Assembly: GCA_964343805.1 (NCBI GenBank)
Contig: CAYFLR010000036.1
Coordinates: forward strand, 1-59,384
DNA length: 59,384 bases
Direction: 5' to 3'
Source: CAYFLR01 sp964343805
GTDB lineage: Bacteria > Bdellovibrionota_B > Oligoflexia > CAYFLR01
Position numbers and translations under genes: made by a program. Below the pieces are notes generated by a model. The model searched no databases. It saw only the letters and a list, made by a program, of their open reading frames with translations, and was not told the DNA's origin. The stretch's first letter is position 1; every line of letters starts with the position of its first letter. Positions 1 through 9,346 of this stretch are shown here, in pieces.

Positions 1-2
1 AT

Positions 3-1571
3 AAGAGCAATTTGGTTAAGGTCTATTTAGCCATGACTAATAACGTAAAATGGAATGTAATTCCCTTTATCCCTTCACCCATTATGCGTTCGGATACTCC
101 TTTAGGTTTAAAGGCATTAGCTCGTTGGACCGAAACCAGTACCGCTACCATGGGATTTTTAAAAAATAATAACATCAGAAGAGCTCCCAAATCCAAAGAG
201 GGGAAAGAGATTTTATTAGAGGAGCTTTGGGTAAATCCGCGAGAGAAACTACCCACTCCCAAAAGAGAAAAAATTCCGGGAGAGCTGCCTTGGATTGAAC
301 GATTGCTTGAAATTCAAAATCCCAAAACCGGTTGTTGGAGTGGGGAGGCTATCTCTACTCTTTTTGCCATGTATGCCCTTTCCGAGTTTTTAAAATACAC
401 CGAGCAAACACCGCTTGCCAAGAAAGCGAAAAAGGCCATCGCTTTTGGTAAAGAGTTTGTGGAAGAGATTTACTTAAAAGGGCTCCATCCATATAAAGGA
501 CTCCCCTTTGATGGACGCAATTGGGATACCAGCCTTGCGGTGATGGCTCTCACAGCTTCAGGCTATGATCCTCTTTTGTTAAAAGAGAGCAGTGAATATA
601 TGGCCAACACTCAATATCTCATTGCCGATGAAAGAATTCCTTCCTTAGGGGAGTATAAAAACTATCTGTCGAAAGCCCCCTCCAAAGAGCGTCAGTATAT
701 TGGAGGGCTGGGCTTTGGTTATGGGTTAGAATATATGCCCGATGCGGATACCGCCTCTTTAGTTTTACCAGTACTTGCTCAGCAAGGAGATGATTTTAAG
801 GAGCAAATTCTCTTTGCCACTGAGTGGATTCTAAGGATGCAAAATGATGATGGAGGTTGGGCGGCCTTTTCCAAAGGGGGAAATGGTAACTTTTTGTTTA
901 GAATGGGGACCGCAATTTTAGGACTTAATAACGAAGAGCTCTTTGATGAGAGTGCCCCAGATATTACCGGTCACGTGATGGAAGCGCTGGTGGAGGTCAG
1001 GTCGAAATATGGGGACCAACTGGGCATTACCGCAGCCCTCACAAAAGCAAAAAAGTACTTAAAAGATACCATTTTAAAAGAGAAATGGATCTGGAAAGGG
1101 CGCTGGGGAGTGAATTATATCTACGGAACCAGCGCCGCTTTAATCGGCTTATTAAAAGCGGGTGAGCCCAAAATCAGTCCCTATATTGTAAATCCTCTTG
1201 CCTGGCTTATGGTCAAGCAGAACCGGGATGGGGGCTTTGGCGAAACCATTTATAGTGATACTCATAGTTTTTTGGCAGGTAAGGGAAAAAGTACTCCCAC
1301 CCAAACCGCCTGGGCCCTAATGCCCTTCTACTATGCGGGTCTTTATAGATCAGAAACTTTCTTAAAAGGACTCCAGTATTTAGTAAATAATTTTAAGGAT
1401 AATAACAATCGGTGGGTGGATGATGCTATTTTGGGGATCGGACATTCAGCCTATGTTTACATCGACTATCATGCCTATCCCCATGTATTTCCCTTAATGG
1501 TGATAGGAAAGTATTTAGCTGCCACCAAAGAGTGTGACTGCGATCGGTTGGCAGCTAAAAAAACCTATTAA
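3..1571 (+). CDS. squalene-hopene cyclase-like protein, 5' partial
   Basis: The frame is open from base 3, so the N-terminal part lies outside the window; the visible 522 codons match the C-terminal four fifths of squalene-hopene cyclases (usually about 630 residues). Family signs are the GRWGVNYIYGT stretch near 1096-1130, several QW-type repeats (GGWAAF near 855, GGFGE near 1231) and an aromatic C-terminal end with HVFPL. These enzymes cyclise squalene to hopanoids at the inner membrane. The acid motif that protonates the substrate, normally DXDD followed by TA, reads P-D-A-D-T-A at about 736-753, so a canonical DXDD is not present. It may therefore be a divergent cyclase or a related prenyltransferase-fold protein. 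The stop codon overlaps the convergent stop of the next gene by 4 nt. Family membership is firm; substrate is not. Confidence 0.85.
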   Translation, partial: KSNLVKVYLAMTNNVKWNVIPFIPSPIMRSDTPLGLKALARWTETSTATMGFLKNNNIRRAPKSKEGKEILLEELWVNPREKLPTPKREKIPGELPWIERLLEIQNPKTGCWSGEAISTLFAMYALSEFLKYTEQTPLAKKAKKAIAFGKEFVEEIYLKGLHPYKGLPFDGRNWDTSLAVMALTASGYDPLLLKESSEYMANTQYLIADERIPSLGEYKNYLSKAPSKERQYIGGLGFGYGLEYMPDADTASLVLPVLAQQGDDFKEQILFATEWILRMQNDDGGWAAFSKGGNGNFLFRMGTAILGLNNEELFDESAPDITGHVMEALVEVRSKYGDQLGITAALTKAKKYLKDTILKEKWIWKGRWGVNYIYGTSAALIGLLKAGEPKISPYIVNPLAWLMVKQNRDGGFGETIYSDTHSFLAGKGKSTPTQTAWALMPFYYAGLYRSETFLKGLQYLVNNFKDNNNRWVDDAILGIGHSAYVYIDYHAYPHVFPLMVIGKYLAATKECDCDRLAAKKTY

Positions 1572-2813
1572 TTTTCTTGAAAAGAGTAGGGGCTGACTTC
1601 CACTTGCATCTGGTAGGTGGTAGTTACATAGTAGCCACCCACTTTGATAAAGTAAGTTCGTCCGCCTAAGAAGCTTTCCGTTACATATTCTACGTTGGTG
1701 CTGCTTTCAGAAGAGGTCATCTCGGTTTCCCCATCAAAAAGGTAGAGTCCTAAATTTCCATTTTCATGAATAAAGTTAATTTGAACCCGTAAGGTTCCTC
1801 CCTCAGGAACTCTGACGCTATACCAGTCTACCCCGCGGTTTAAAGTGAGGTTATTGTAGACACCAGATTCAATGGGCTTGGCCATAGATCTGCGGTTATT
1901 GGGTTCAAATTCATCTCTGGGAAGGGTCGGTTCGCTGATGGGCTCATCGGGAGTGGCTGGAGTATTAGGATCAACCGCTTCATCTTCTAAATTAATAACC
2001 AGTTGGTAAAAGTTACGATCATTGTCATAACCTTTGACGCGAATATAGTAATAACCCGCAGAGGTGGAGTTTACAACGATATCTTCATTATCAGATTCGG
2101 AATCTGAATCATAAGGCTCTTCTCCCTCTTTATAGAGTTCGAGATCTAAGTCACCCTCTTCATGTTGGAAGAGAATCTGTACTGTTANNNNNNNNNNATA
2201 CTTTAAACCAATCATCGGAATTAATGATATTTAAGTTGTTGTATTTTCCTTTTTGTACTAAACGCGCTTCTGATCTGGAATCATTAGGTTCTAAGCGATC
2301 TGATTCCATTGCTCCTGGAACGGGAACGGGATCTGGAGTCGTTGCGGGAGGATCAGGTGTTGGTGTTGGAGTCGGCGTATAAGTTTCTTCTGGATTGTTG
2401 TCGCTGACACTGCTGCCATAGCTGTCAGTAAGCTCGACTGTGAGTTCATAATTGATAGGGCTGTTGGTGCTGCCACCAAGGAGAATATGATAAACACCGG
2501 CTTCTAAACTGTCTTTAGAAACGGAAGCCGATCCCCCTTCCAATACTTTAGAAGAAAGAGTACGACGCCCTTTTTTCAACATCACATAGAGACGATTATT
2601 GCGGCTATCACAAGAGACAGAAACTTTTAAGGTGCTGCTCGCAGGAACTGTGATCTTATACCAATCTTTATCGCCTTCAGCGGTTAAGTCGGAATAAGTC
2701 TGGGCCTTAACCCACTTAGCTCGGTCTACTGTATTATTAGGTTCAAAAGAGTCCGCTGCCTGGAGCTGAACGAAAAATAGGCTGAATAGAAATATAATGC
2801 TTAAAAACTTCAT
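1568..2813 (-). CDS. secreted protein with three PPC (bacterial pre-peptidase C-terminal) domains
   Basis: One gene interrupted by a 10-N gap at 2188-2197; the reading frame differs on the two sides, as expected if 10 N is a placeholder. The start is ATG with AGGGAG upstream, followed by a signal peptide ending around LQAA. Three beta-sandwich PPC domains follow, each opening with a D-x-x-EPNN/EPND motif and a DWY or DWF core: about residues 23-130, 170-300 and 330 to the end. A TP-repeat, Pro-rich linker joins domains 1 and 2. PPC domains usually hang on the end of secreted proteases; here no catalytic domain is present, so the protein is probably a secreted adhesive or binding protein. Convergent with the upstream cyclase gene. 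Confidence 0.85.
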
Positions 2814-2904
2814 AAATCTCCCTTTCTTGTTGATAATTAATAAAAAGAAGTTGGTTTTTTAGCAAATATAATCAAAATGTACAATNNNNNNNNNNAAAAA
2901 TAGA

Positions 2905-3469
2905 TTAGAGTCGGTATCCCACTCCAAAGGAGGTGAAAAAGGTTCCTTTGACGATGCTGCCAGCATAACCTCCATGGAATAAGAGACCCGATCCACTATT
3001 AAAGGAGATGCGAAAGCGCATTAGGGCTATGGGAATAAAGTAAGAAAAAAAACGGTGACTGATTGGGGTAAGAATCCCTAAAGAGGGTTTAATTTCTAGC
3101 CAGCCCTTATCGCTTAAGGGGAGGGAAAACAGCTGGTAATCACCCCCAAAAAAAAGAGTTTTACTAAAGTTGAAAGAATCTGGTTCTTCTCCGGTGAGCT
3201 TAATTTCCTCTTCTCTTAATGGGATGATTAGACTCGAAGCAATATTACTATTAGATGTGAGTTTATNNNNNNNNNNCAATGGCAGGAAAGGGACGGATCT
3301 TAGAATCATAGTCAGAAAATATATAGGGGAAGTACTCTTGGGATTGCATTAGGATTTCAGAGATAGAGAATTCCCATTTATAGCTACGGTCAACCTTCTC
3401 TTGAGCTTGCAGTGGAGTTAATAAAATAAAAATATTAAAGATGAGTAAGATGCTTATGTAAATTTTCAT
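2905..3469 (-). CDS. small exported protein, possible outer-membrane beta-barrel
   Basis: Two reading frames joined across the 10-N gap at 3267-3276. A clear signal peptide opens the protein and probably cleaves after LQAQ. The rest is rich in alternating aromatic and polar residues, and ends in GVGYRL, which resembles the last strand of small beta-barrels except that the final residue is Leu rather than Phe. Upstream of the start there is only a weak GGAT. I do not recognise a family. A second N-gap (2886-2895) lies just beyond the stop codon, so the terminator region is not visible. Confidence 0.6.
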
Positions 3470-3642
3470 GATCCATAACTAGAACTAAGCTGCTCTTTGG
3501 TCAAGTATTTTTAGTACCATCCTTAATCCTTGAAGGTATTGGGGCGGAGCAAAAAATCTATAAAAAATAGTATATTAGCTATGGACTTTCTCCCCTTAAT
3601 TTGTTAGAAAATGAGTTGCTTGGTGATCGAAAGGGACACTGT

Positions 3643-4236
3643 ATGATACCACACAAACCTAGAAAGTATTTAGCGGCAAAACCTCATCATATTGCTGTTA
3701 AGACAGCTGTCAAAGGTGTTAACTTTAATCATCCTCGCCTGCAAAAGACCATCATCCATTTATTAAATTTACTATCGCAAAGACCTGGTATTGCTTTGTC
3801 AGCTTATTCCATCCTTTCCAATCATATACACATTATTGTACAATTTGATAAGCAGACGGACGAAGGAAAGCTGGGGAGAGATATGCTATTTGGCGATGCA
3901 ATGCGTATGTTTAACTCACAGTTAAGTCGAGCGGTGAACCGGTTCTATAAAAGAAAAGGACCATTGTTTCATGACCGTTATTGGATGGCAGCCCTTAAGA
4001 CAGGAACATACATACTGAATGGATTTAGGTATGTATTGTTTAACGCTCTTAAACATATCAATATGTCTGGGAATTATCAGCTTGATAAGGACCCTAGGTC
4101 CAGTCTGTATGCATATAAACATAAGCTCGTTAATCTAAAATTGATACAATCCACTCGATACACTTTGCTTCGGGGCAGTCATGACTATTTTGAACGAGAC
4201 TATTTCGATATTGTTAAGGACTTGGTGTTTATTTAA
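3643..4236 (+). CDS. REP-associated-type tyrosine (Y1) transposase
   Basis: A 197-residue protein of the Y1 transposase superfamily (IS200/IS605-like HUH nucleases, RAYT branch). The metal-binding HUH motif is H61-I-H63 within LSNHIHIIVQF, and the candidate catalytic tyrosine is Y130 in FRYVLFNALKH, the place where RAYTs carry their single Tyr. These enzymes nick single-stranded DNA at palindromic elements. The ATG at 3643 is preferred over an upstream TTG because AAAGGG sits before it. No insertion-sequence ends were seen on either side, so it looks like a domesticated single-copy RAYT rather than a full IS. The palindromic repeat at 38401-38582 could be a substrate, but that is inference. 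The next gene starts 21 nt downstream. Confidence 0.8.
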   Translation: MIPHKPRKYLAAKPHHIAVKTAVKGVNFNHPRLQKTIIHLLNLLSQRPGIALSAYSILSNHIHIIVQFDKQTDEGKLGRDMLFGDAMRMFNSQLSRAVNRFYKRKGPLFHDRYWMAALKTGTYILNGFRYVLFNALKHINMSGNYQLDKDPRSSLYAYKHKLVNLKLIQSTRYTLLRGSHDYFERDYFDIVKDLVFI

Positions 4237-4257
4237 CAACCAATTGGAGAGTAGATT

Positions 4258-5319
4258 ATGCAAATAAAAATCACCTCAATTTTTTTTCTCGCTGTCTTTC
4301 TCTATATTCTTTATCTGCTCTGGACTCTTTTTGCTCCCTTCTTTGGTGCGGTCATTTTTGGAGGGATCATTGCGGGAACATTCTATCCTCTTTTCAGTAA
4401 AATAATAGAGAAAACGAAATGGAGTAAAGTGGGTGCGGCTCTGGCTACCTGTTCAATAATCACCCTTATTATCATTTTACCCAGTATCTATATAACATTG
4501 CAGCTCTCTAAAGAGACTATCTCCCTTTATCAAAATTTTAAAGAGGCTCTGACCGATCGATCGGTACATGATTTTTTATTTGGGGAAGGGGTCATTGCTT
4601 CCGCGGTGCGAAATGGAGCTGATGCTCTCAACCTGGAACTCTCAATAGAGGCCATTCAAGGTAAAGTCTATGGGGTGGTAAAATCTCTATCAGGCATCCT
4701 TTTTAGTTTATTGAATACCTGGGTGAGCAACATCCTCGGTTTCTTTTTTAATGTGCTCATTATGCTCCTGGTTACCTATGCCCTATTCACTGAGGGAGAT
4801 AAGTTAAAAGCCTTTTTCCTAAAACTCTCACCCTTGCCCGACGACCAAGAAGAACTCATCATTGATAAGTTTAATCAAATGAACTATGTGACCTTGGTTT
4901 GTAATGGTTTAGGAGGTCTCATCCAAGGTGGGTTAGCAGGGATTGGCTTTTGGATGGCGGGCTTAAACTCGGTGTTTTTATGGACCACCATCATGATTAT
5001 CCTTGCTTTCATCCCCCTCGTCGGCATTTCCGTGGTGACCATTCCTGCTTGCATTTATTTATGGATTAAAGGGAAGGTGATGGCGTCCGTTCTCCTCTTT
5101 TTCTTCTGTCTAGTGGTTTCCTTGGTCACGGAGAACTTATTTAAACCCCGTTTTATCGGGAATCAGATTAAAATAAACTCCATGTTTGTGCTCTTTACCA
5201 TTATGGGCGGCATGAGTGTGTTTGGCATGGCAGGGATTTTCTACGGTCCCTTGGTGGGTATTATCTTTTTAACCGCGGTGGATATCTATCATCAAAACTA
5301 TGCACCCACTGACGAGTGA
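4258..5319 (+). CDS. AI-2E family transporter (PerM/UPF0118)
   Basis: A 353-residue integral membrane protein with the usual layout of this family: two N-terminal membrane helices (about 1-70), a soluble central region (80-140), then five or six more helices. The C-terminal half has the family-typical glycine-rich stretches and an F-x-P-R-F-I-G segment. Family members export small molecules or ions; the autoinducer-2 role shown for E. coli TqsA cannot be assumed here. GGAGAG precedes the ATG. It begins 21 nt after the transposase gene, so it may be cotranscribed with it. Confidence 0.85.
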   Translation: MQIKITSIFFLAVFLYILYLLWTLFAPFFGAVIFGGIIAGTFYPLFSKIIEKTKWSKVGAALATCSIITLIIILPSIYITLQLSKETISLYQNFKEALTDRSVHDFLFGEGVIASAVRNGADALNLELSIEAIQGKVYGVVKSLSGILFSLLNTWVSNILGFFFNVLIMLLVTYALFTEGDKLKAFFLKLSPLPDDQEELIIDKFNQMNYVTLVCNGLGGLIQGGLAGIGFWMAGLNSVFLWTTIMIILAFIPLVGISVVTIPACIYLWIKGKVMASVLLFFFCLVVSLVTENLFKPRFIGNQIKINSMFVLFTIMGGMSVFGMAGIFYGPLVGIIFLTAVDIYHQNYAPTDE

Positions 5320-5438
5320 GTAGTTTCTAGACATTCTCTGTCTATATATTAGTCAATTTCTCTTCAATATATACCTATTATCAGAGTGTTACATAATGGC
5401 CCTCATCTTGCAATTATTTGGAGCTGGGGAGGGTGCCG

Positions 5439-6323
5439 ATGATAAAATCACTTAAAATATTATTGACTTTGACCATGATGAGCCTGTTTTTAGCTTGTGG
5501 AACTCCTTCCGCTCTCAAGCAGGTGGAAATCGATGAATGGACCCCTCTAAAGACCGTAAATTATCCCTTATATGAACGACTTAGCTCGAGTATTGATGAG
5601 TTTGGAGAGCTACAAACCATTTTTAATCTAGAAAATGATGAGTTTTATTTAGGAGTTAGCTTTTATTTACTCAAGCTCTTTGTGGATATGGGAGATCAAT
5701 CCTTAAATGCCCAAGATATCTCCATTTCGTTAAAGATCCTGGAGCAAAAATACCAATTCACCACCCCCGAGATTCTCGCCATGATCATCCAAAAGATTGA
5801 TCATCTCAAACTGGAAAATAATCAAGATGGCACTCAAAGTATCTCCTTCTTTTTCAAAAATCAGGAGGATATTAAAATAGATCTCACTCAGGTGTTGGCG
5901 GGCCGGTTTACCGGATCTTTGTTGAAACCGCAAGCCATGCTGATCGATCATGGTGGCAAGTTGACTGTTTATTCTGATACCAGCAAGTCGAAAAAAGTCA
6001 CCGATCAAGTGGCAGAATTTGCTAGAAGCATTCATGATATCTCCATCATGAGAGATTTGATCACCAAAGATACTCAAGACTCTTTGCTAGAATACGCTGC
6101 CAACGTGGATCATCCCAATAGTCCCCTATTTATAAATGTGACCGGTATTAATATGGAAATTGATGTGGTGGGAATGTTCAGTATGGAACCCCAAATTTTA
6201 AATATCCTGGTTACTCCCTCTTTAATGAGCCAAGCCACAGGTAAACCGCTTCCTAGTTTTCATGTGAATGCTCAGGCCGATATTTTTCTAATGGGAAAAA
6301 TGGTGGGAGAACTCTCAATTTAA
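5439..6323 (+). CDS. lipoprotein of unknown function
   Basis: The ATG at 5439 is chosen because GGGGAGGG lies just upstream and it puts the signal peptide at the N-terminus; a more upstream in-frame start would add residues before it. The lipobox is LFLA-C with Gly at +2, so an outer-membrane lipoprotein is expected. The mature part (about 275 residues) alternates hydrophobic and acidic stretches and shows no catalytic motif I can name. Its stop overlaps the convergent nrdG stop by 9 nt. Confidence 0.75.
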   Translation: MIKSLKILLTLTMMSLFLACGTPSALKQVEIDEWTPLKTVNYPLYERLSSSIDEFGELQTIFNLENDEFYLGVSFYLLKLFVDMGDQSLNAQDISISLKILEQKYQFTTPEILAMIIQKIDHLKLENNQDGTQSISFFFKNQEDIKIDLTQVLAGRFTGSLLKPQAMLIDHGGKLTVYSDTSKSKKVTDQVAEFARSIHDISIMRDLITKDTQDSLLEYAANVDHPNSPLFINVTGINMEIDVVGMFSMEPQILNILVTPSLMSQATGKPLPSFHVNAQADIFLMGKMVGELSI

Positions 6324-7001
6324 TCCTCTTAAAGCAACTTCTGGAACTTCTTTTTTCAATTCATTCATCCAATTTGTGATCTCTTTAGAGTTAAAAGTTT
6401 GTAACTCTTGATAGGAGGGATCGAGAGTTTGTCTATTATCAAAGGGCTGTAAAAACCATTTTGAATGAGGTTCTATAAGTTTTGCGATCTCTTGCAGTTT
6501 AGCCTGGTCAGTGAAACCGGGAACCAAAGTAGTCCGAAACTCATAATCAAATTGCCTTTGCTTTTGCAGCCATTTTATGGATGTTAATACTTTTTGCCAA
6601 ATATTCTCATCCTGAATAAATTGATCGTAGTTTTTAGGAACCGTTTTAATATCCATGGCCACATAATCACATTCTAGTTCTTTTAGAATATGAGGATGAG
6701 ATCCATTCGTATCCACCTTGACGAGGAGTCCTAATGCCTTTATCTCTCTTATTAGCTCCGGCAGATTTTTATAGAGCGTAGGCTCTCCCCCGGTAATACA
6801 AACTCCGTCGATCTTTTTTCCCTTGGCCTGTTCTAGATAGTTTTTAATTAAAGCAAAGGATTGTTTTGCTACCTGAGCCTGGGCAAGGGGAGGATTATGA
6901 CAAAAACCACAGCGAAAATTGCACCCCGCAATAAACAGGGTGCTGCATATTTCTCCGGGAAAGTCTACAAATGAGGTTGGTGTAAATCCGCCGATATACA
7001 T
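6315..7001 (-). CDS. nrdG: anaerobic ribonucleotide reductase activating protein (radical SAM)
   Basis: A 228-residue radical-SAM enzyme. Cysteines C27, C31 and C34 form the CxxxCxxC motif that holds the [4Fe-4S] cluster (GCNFRCGFCHNP), followed by the GGEP motif for S-adenosylmethionine. NrdG installs the glycyl radical on NrdD. The ATG at 7001 lies inside the 3' end of nrdD, giving a 37-nt overlap, with GAGGG upstream; the two are surely translated from one message. Length is longer than the E. coli enzyme (154 residues) and closer to the pyruvate-formate-lyase-activase-like branch found with thiol-dependent NrdDs. Confidence 0.93.
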   Translation of the reverse strand: MYIGGFTPTSFVDFPGEICSTLFIAGCNFRCGFCHNPPLAQAQVAKQSFALIKNYLEQAKGKKIDGVCITGGEPTLYKNLPELIREIKALGLLVKVDTNGSHPHILKELECDYVAMDIKTVPKNYDQFIQDENIWQKVLTSIKWLQKQRQFDYEFRTTLVPGFTDQAKLQEIAKLIEPHSKWFLQPFDNRQTLDPSYQELQTFNSKEITNWMNELKKEVPEVALRGLN

Positions 7002-9346
7002 CTTTTTATTCCCTCTAAGGTATGGCTCATCTCCAAAACATTCTCATCTTCGTCCAGCATCACCACGCTGGGGAGGGAGGAGATGTTGTACTTTTGAGCT
7101 TCCTCTAAGCCTTCTGGGAGACCGATATCAAAGCTTTCCACTCTAAAATCTATATCTGCCATATAGTCCTTGATGGGAGGACATTTGCTGCAAGTTTCCG
7201 AATAAAAGAGTTTGAAAAAACGAGAGGCTTCATTCACATCTTCCACCTCTGCACCGGAATGCTCTCTTGGAATTTGATAGGCCTTACGGTCTTTAAACTC
7301 CGATTTTTTACCTATATTCCAGTTTTGTACGGGACGATAATATCCCACAATTCGGCTGTAAACTTCGGTGTCCGCACCGCAGTCTGGACAGTTGAATACT
7401 TCCCCTTGCAGGCGCCCATGTTCCCCACAGATGGAAAAGGTGGGCGAGATGGTGAAATAAGGGAGCCTGTAACCGCTGGCTATTTTTTGCACCAGTTTTT
7501 TACAGGTGGTAACATCGGTGATGGATTCACCTAAGAAGCCATGAAATACCGTGCCACCGGTGTATTTAATTTGGAGTTCATCTTGCAGATCGAGAGCGGT
7601 AAAAATATCGCTGGTGAAATTTACTGGGAGATGACTGGAGTTGGTGTAATAGGGTTCCTCTTCTCCCGCTTGGATGATAGTGGGGTATTTCTCTTTATCA
7701 ATTTTCGCCAATCGATAAGAGGTGCCCTCTGCGGGGGTGGCTTCTAAATTATAAAGGTTACCGGTTTTTTCTTGCGAAGTGACCAGCCTATTTCGCATAA
7801 AGTCCAGCACTTCACTGGCAAAGGCGCTTCCTTTTTTAGAAGTAATCGGTTCGCCTAGAAAGTTCAAGCAACACTCATGCATGCCGTTAATACCGATAGT
7901 AGAAAAGTGGTTATTCAGGTGTTTCAAATAACGTTTGCTATAGGGAAAAAGCCCTTGGGAAATAAGAGAATCAATAATTTGTCTTTTCACCTCTAAAGAC
8001 TCTTCCGCCAGGCTCATTAGGTGATCGAGTTTTTTAAAAAAGTCCTTTTGGGAATTGGCTAAAAAACCCAGACGAGGAAGATTGATGGTCACAACGCCAA
8101 TGGAACCGGTGAATTCATCCGCTCCGAAAAGGCCACCGCCTCGATTTTTTAATTCCCGTTTATCTAATTGAAGGCGGCAGCACATACTGCGCACATCGCT
8201 GGGATCTAAGTTGGAGTTGAGAAAGTTTTGGAAATAAGGGGTTCCATATTTAGCGGTCATTTTAAAAAGGAGATTGGCATTTTCAGAATCCCAATTAAAA
8301 TCTTTGGTGATGTTGTAGGTGGGGATAGGGTAGGAAAAACCCCTTCCTTCGGCATCTCCTTCCATCATCACTTCTAAGAAGGCTTTGTTAATTAAGTCCA
8401 TTCCGGCTTGGCAATCGCCATAGGTAAAATCTCCCTCTTTACCACCGATGATCACCTTTTGATCTTTAAGATCCACTGGGGGGACCCAGTCTAAAGTGAT
8501 ATTGGTGAAAGGTGCTTGTGATCCCCATCTGGAAGGAATGTTCATACTAAAAACAAAACTTTGAATGCATTGTTTGACGGTTTTATAAGAGAGATTGTCT
8601 TTAATTACAAAAGGAGCAAGATAAGTGTCAAAGCTGGAGAAGGCCTGTGCTCCAGCCCACTCGTTCTGCATAGTTCCTAAAAAGTTGATCATCTGATTCA
8701 CGGCGGTGGTAAGATGTTTAGCAGGATAAGAGCTGATTTTTCCACTCACTCCTCCCAGTCCCTCTTGCAGCAATTGTTTTAAACTCCAGCCCGCACAGTA
8801 TCCTGAAAACATAGAGAGATCGTGAATATGAAAATCTCCATTCTTATGAGCCGATGCTACCTCTTGCGAGTAAATATTGTTGAGCCAGTAGTTGGCGGTA
8901 ATTGCTCCTGAGTTATGTAAAATAAGACCACCTAGTGAGTAATCCACATTGCTATTTTCTTGCACTCGCCAATCCGACATTTTTAAATAACCGTCCATGG
9001 TCTTTTGAATATCGAGTACCAGTTTTTGTCCCTCTCGATATTTATGATGCCGATCTCGATAGAGGATGAAAGCTTTGGCCACTTCCGGATGATTATTGGC
9101 CATCAAAACTTTTTCCACCACATCTTGGATCTCTTCCACCGCAGGAATGCTCCGACCGGGAAATTTTTGACCCAATTCATAATTAACTAACATCGCTAAG
9201 CCAGAGGATAGCTGATAATTGGGTTCGCTCACAGCACTAAAGGCTCCATTTATGGCATCCGTAATTTTGGCGAGATCAAAGGCCACCACTTGGTTATTAC
9301 GTTTGATCACTTGCTGAACGGGTAAATCTTGTTGGGTGTTAATCAT
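6965..9346 (-). CDS. nrdD: class III anaerobic ribonucleoside-triphosphate reductase with C-terminal redoxin domain
   Basis: A 793-residue oxygen-sensitive enzyme that makes deoxynucleotides. In order: an ATP-cone (about 1-100), the ten-stranded glycyl-radical barrel, a zinc site (C640, H643, C653, C656), the glycyl-radical motif RIVGY with G668, then an extra domain of about 100 residues. That extension has a CxxC pair (C719-S-K-C722) and a cis-proline segment (LPSV, P759), i.e. a thioredoxin/glutaredoxin fold. The active-site stretch M388-C-C-R-L matches what I recall from thiol-dependent class III enzymes that use redoxins instead of formate. The fused domain is therefore probably the built-in reductant. 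The start overlaps the nrdR stop, and nrdG overlaps the 3' end. Confidence 0.95.
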   Translation of the reverse strand: MINTQQDLPVQQVIKRNNQVVAFDLAKITDAINGAFSAVSEPNYQLSSGLAMLVNYELGQKFPGRSIPAVEEIQDVVEKVLMANNHPEVAKAFILYRDRHHKYREGQKLVLDIQKTMDGYLKMSDWRVQENSNVDYSLGGLILHNSGAITANYWLNNIYSQEVASAHKNGDFHIHDLSMFSGYCAGWSLKQLLQEGLGGVSGKISSYPAKHLTTAVNQMINFLGTMQNEWAGAQAFSSFDTYLAPFVIKDNLSYKTVKQCIQSFVFSMNIPSRWGSQAPFTNITLDWVPPVDLKDQKVIIGGKEGDFTYGDCQAGMDLINKAFLEVMMEGDAEGRGFSYPIPTYNITKDFNWDSENANLLFKMTAKYGTPYFQNFLNSNLDPSDVRSMCCRLQLDKRELKNRGGGLFGADEFTGSIGVVTINLPRLGFLANSQKDFFKKLDHLMSLAEESLEVKRQIIDSLISQGLFPYSKRYLKHLNNHFSTIGINGMHECCLNFLGEPITSKKGSAFASEVLDFMRNRLVTSQEKTGNLYNLEATPAEGTSYRLAKIDKEKYPTIIQAGEEEPYYTNSSHLPVNFTSDIFTALDLQDELQIKYTGGTVFHGFLGESITDVTTCKKLVQKIASGYRLPYFTISPTFSICGEHGRLQGEVFNCPDCGADTEVYSRIVGYYRPVQNWNIGKKSEFKDRKAYQIPREHSGAEVEDVNEASRFFKLFYSETCSKCPPIKDYMADIDFRVESFDIGLPEGLEEAQKYNISSLPSVVMLDEDENVLEMSHTLEGIKRCISADLHQPHL

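Noticed and set aside
2160..2215. Apparent overlap of two genes at the N-gap
   Set aside because: The gap is a 10-N placeholder, and PPC domains run across it; it is one gene.
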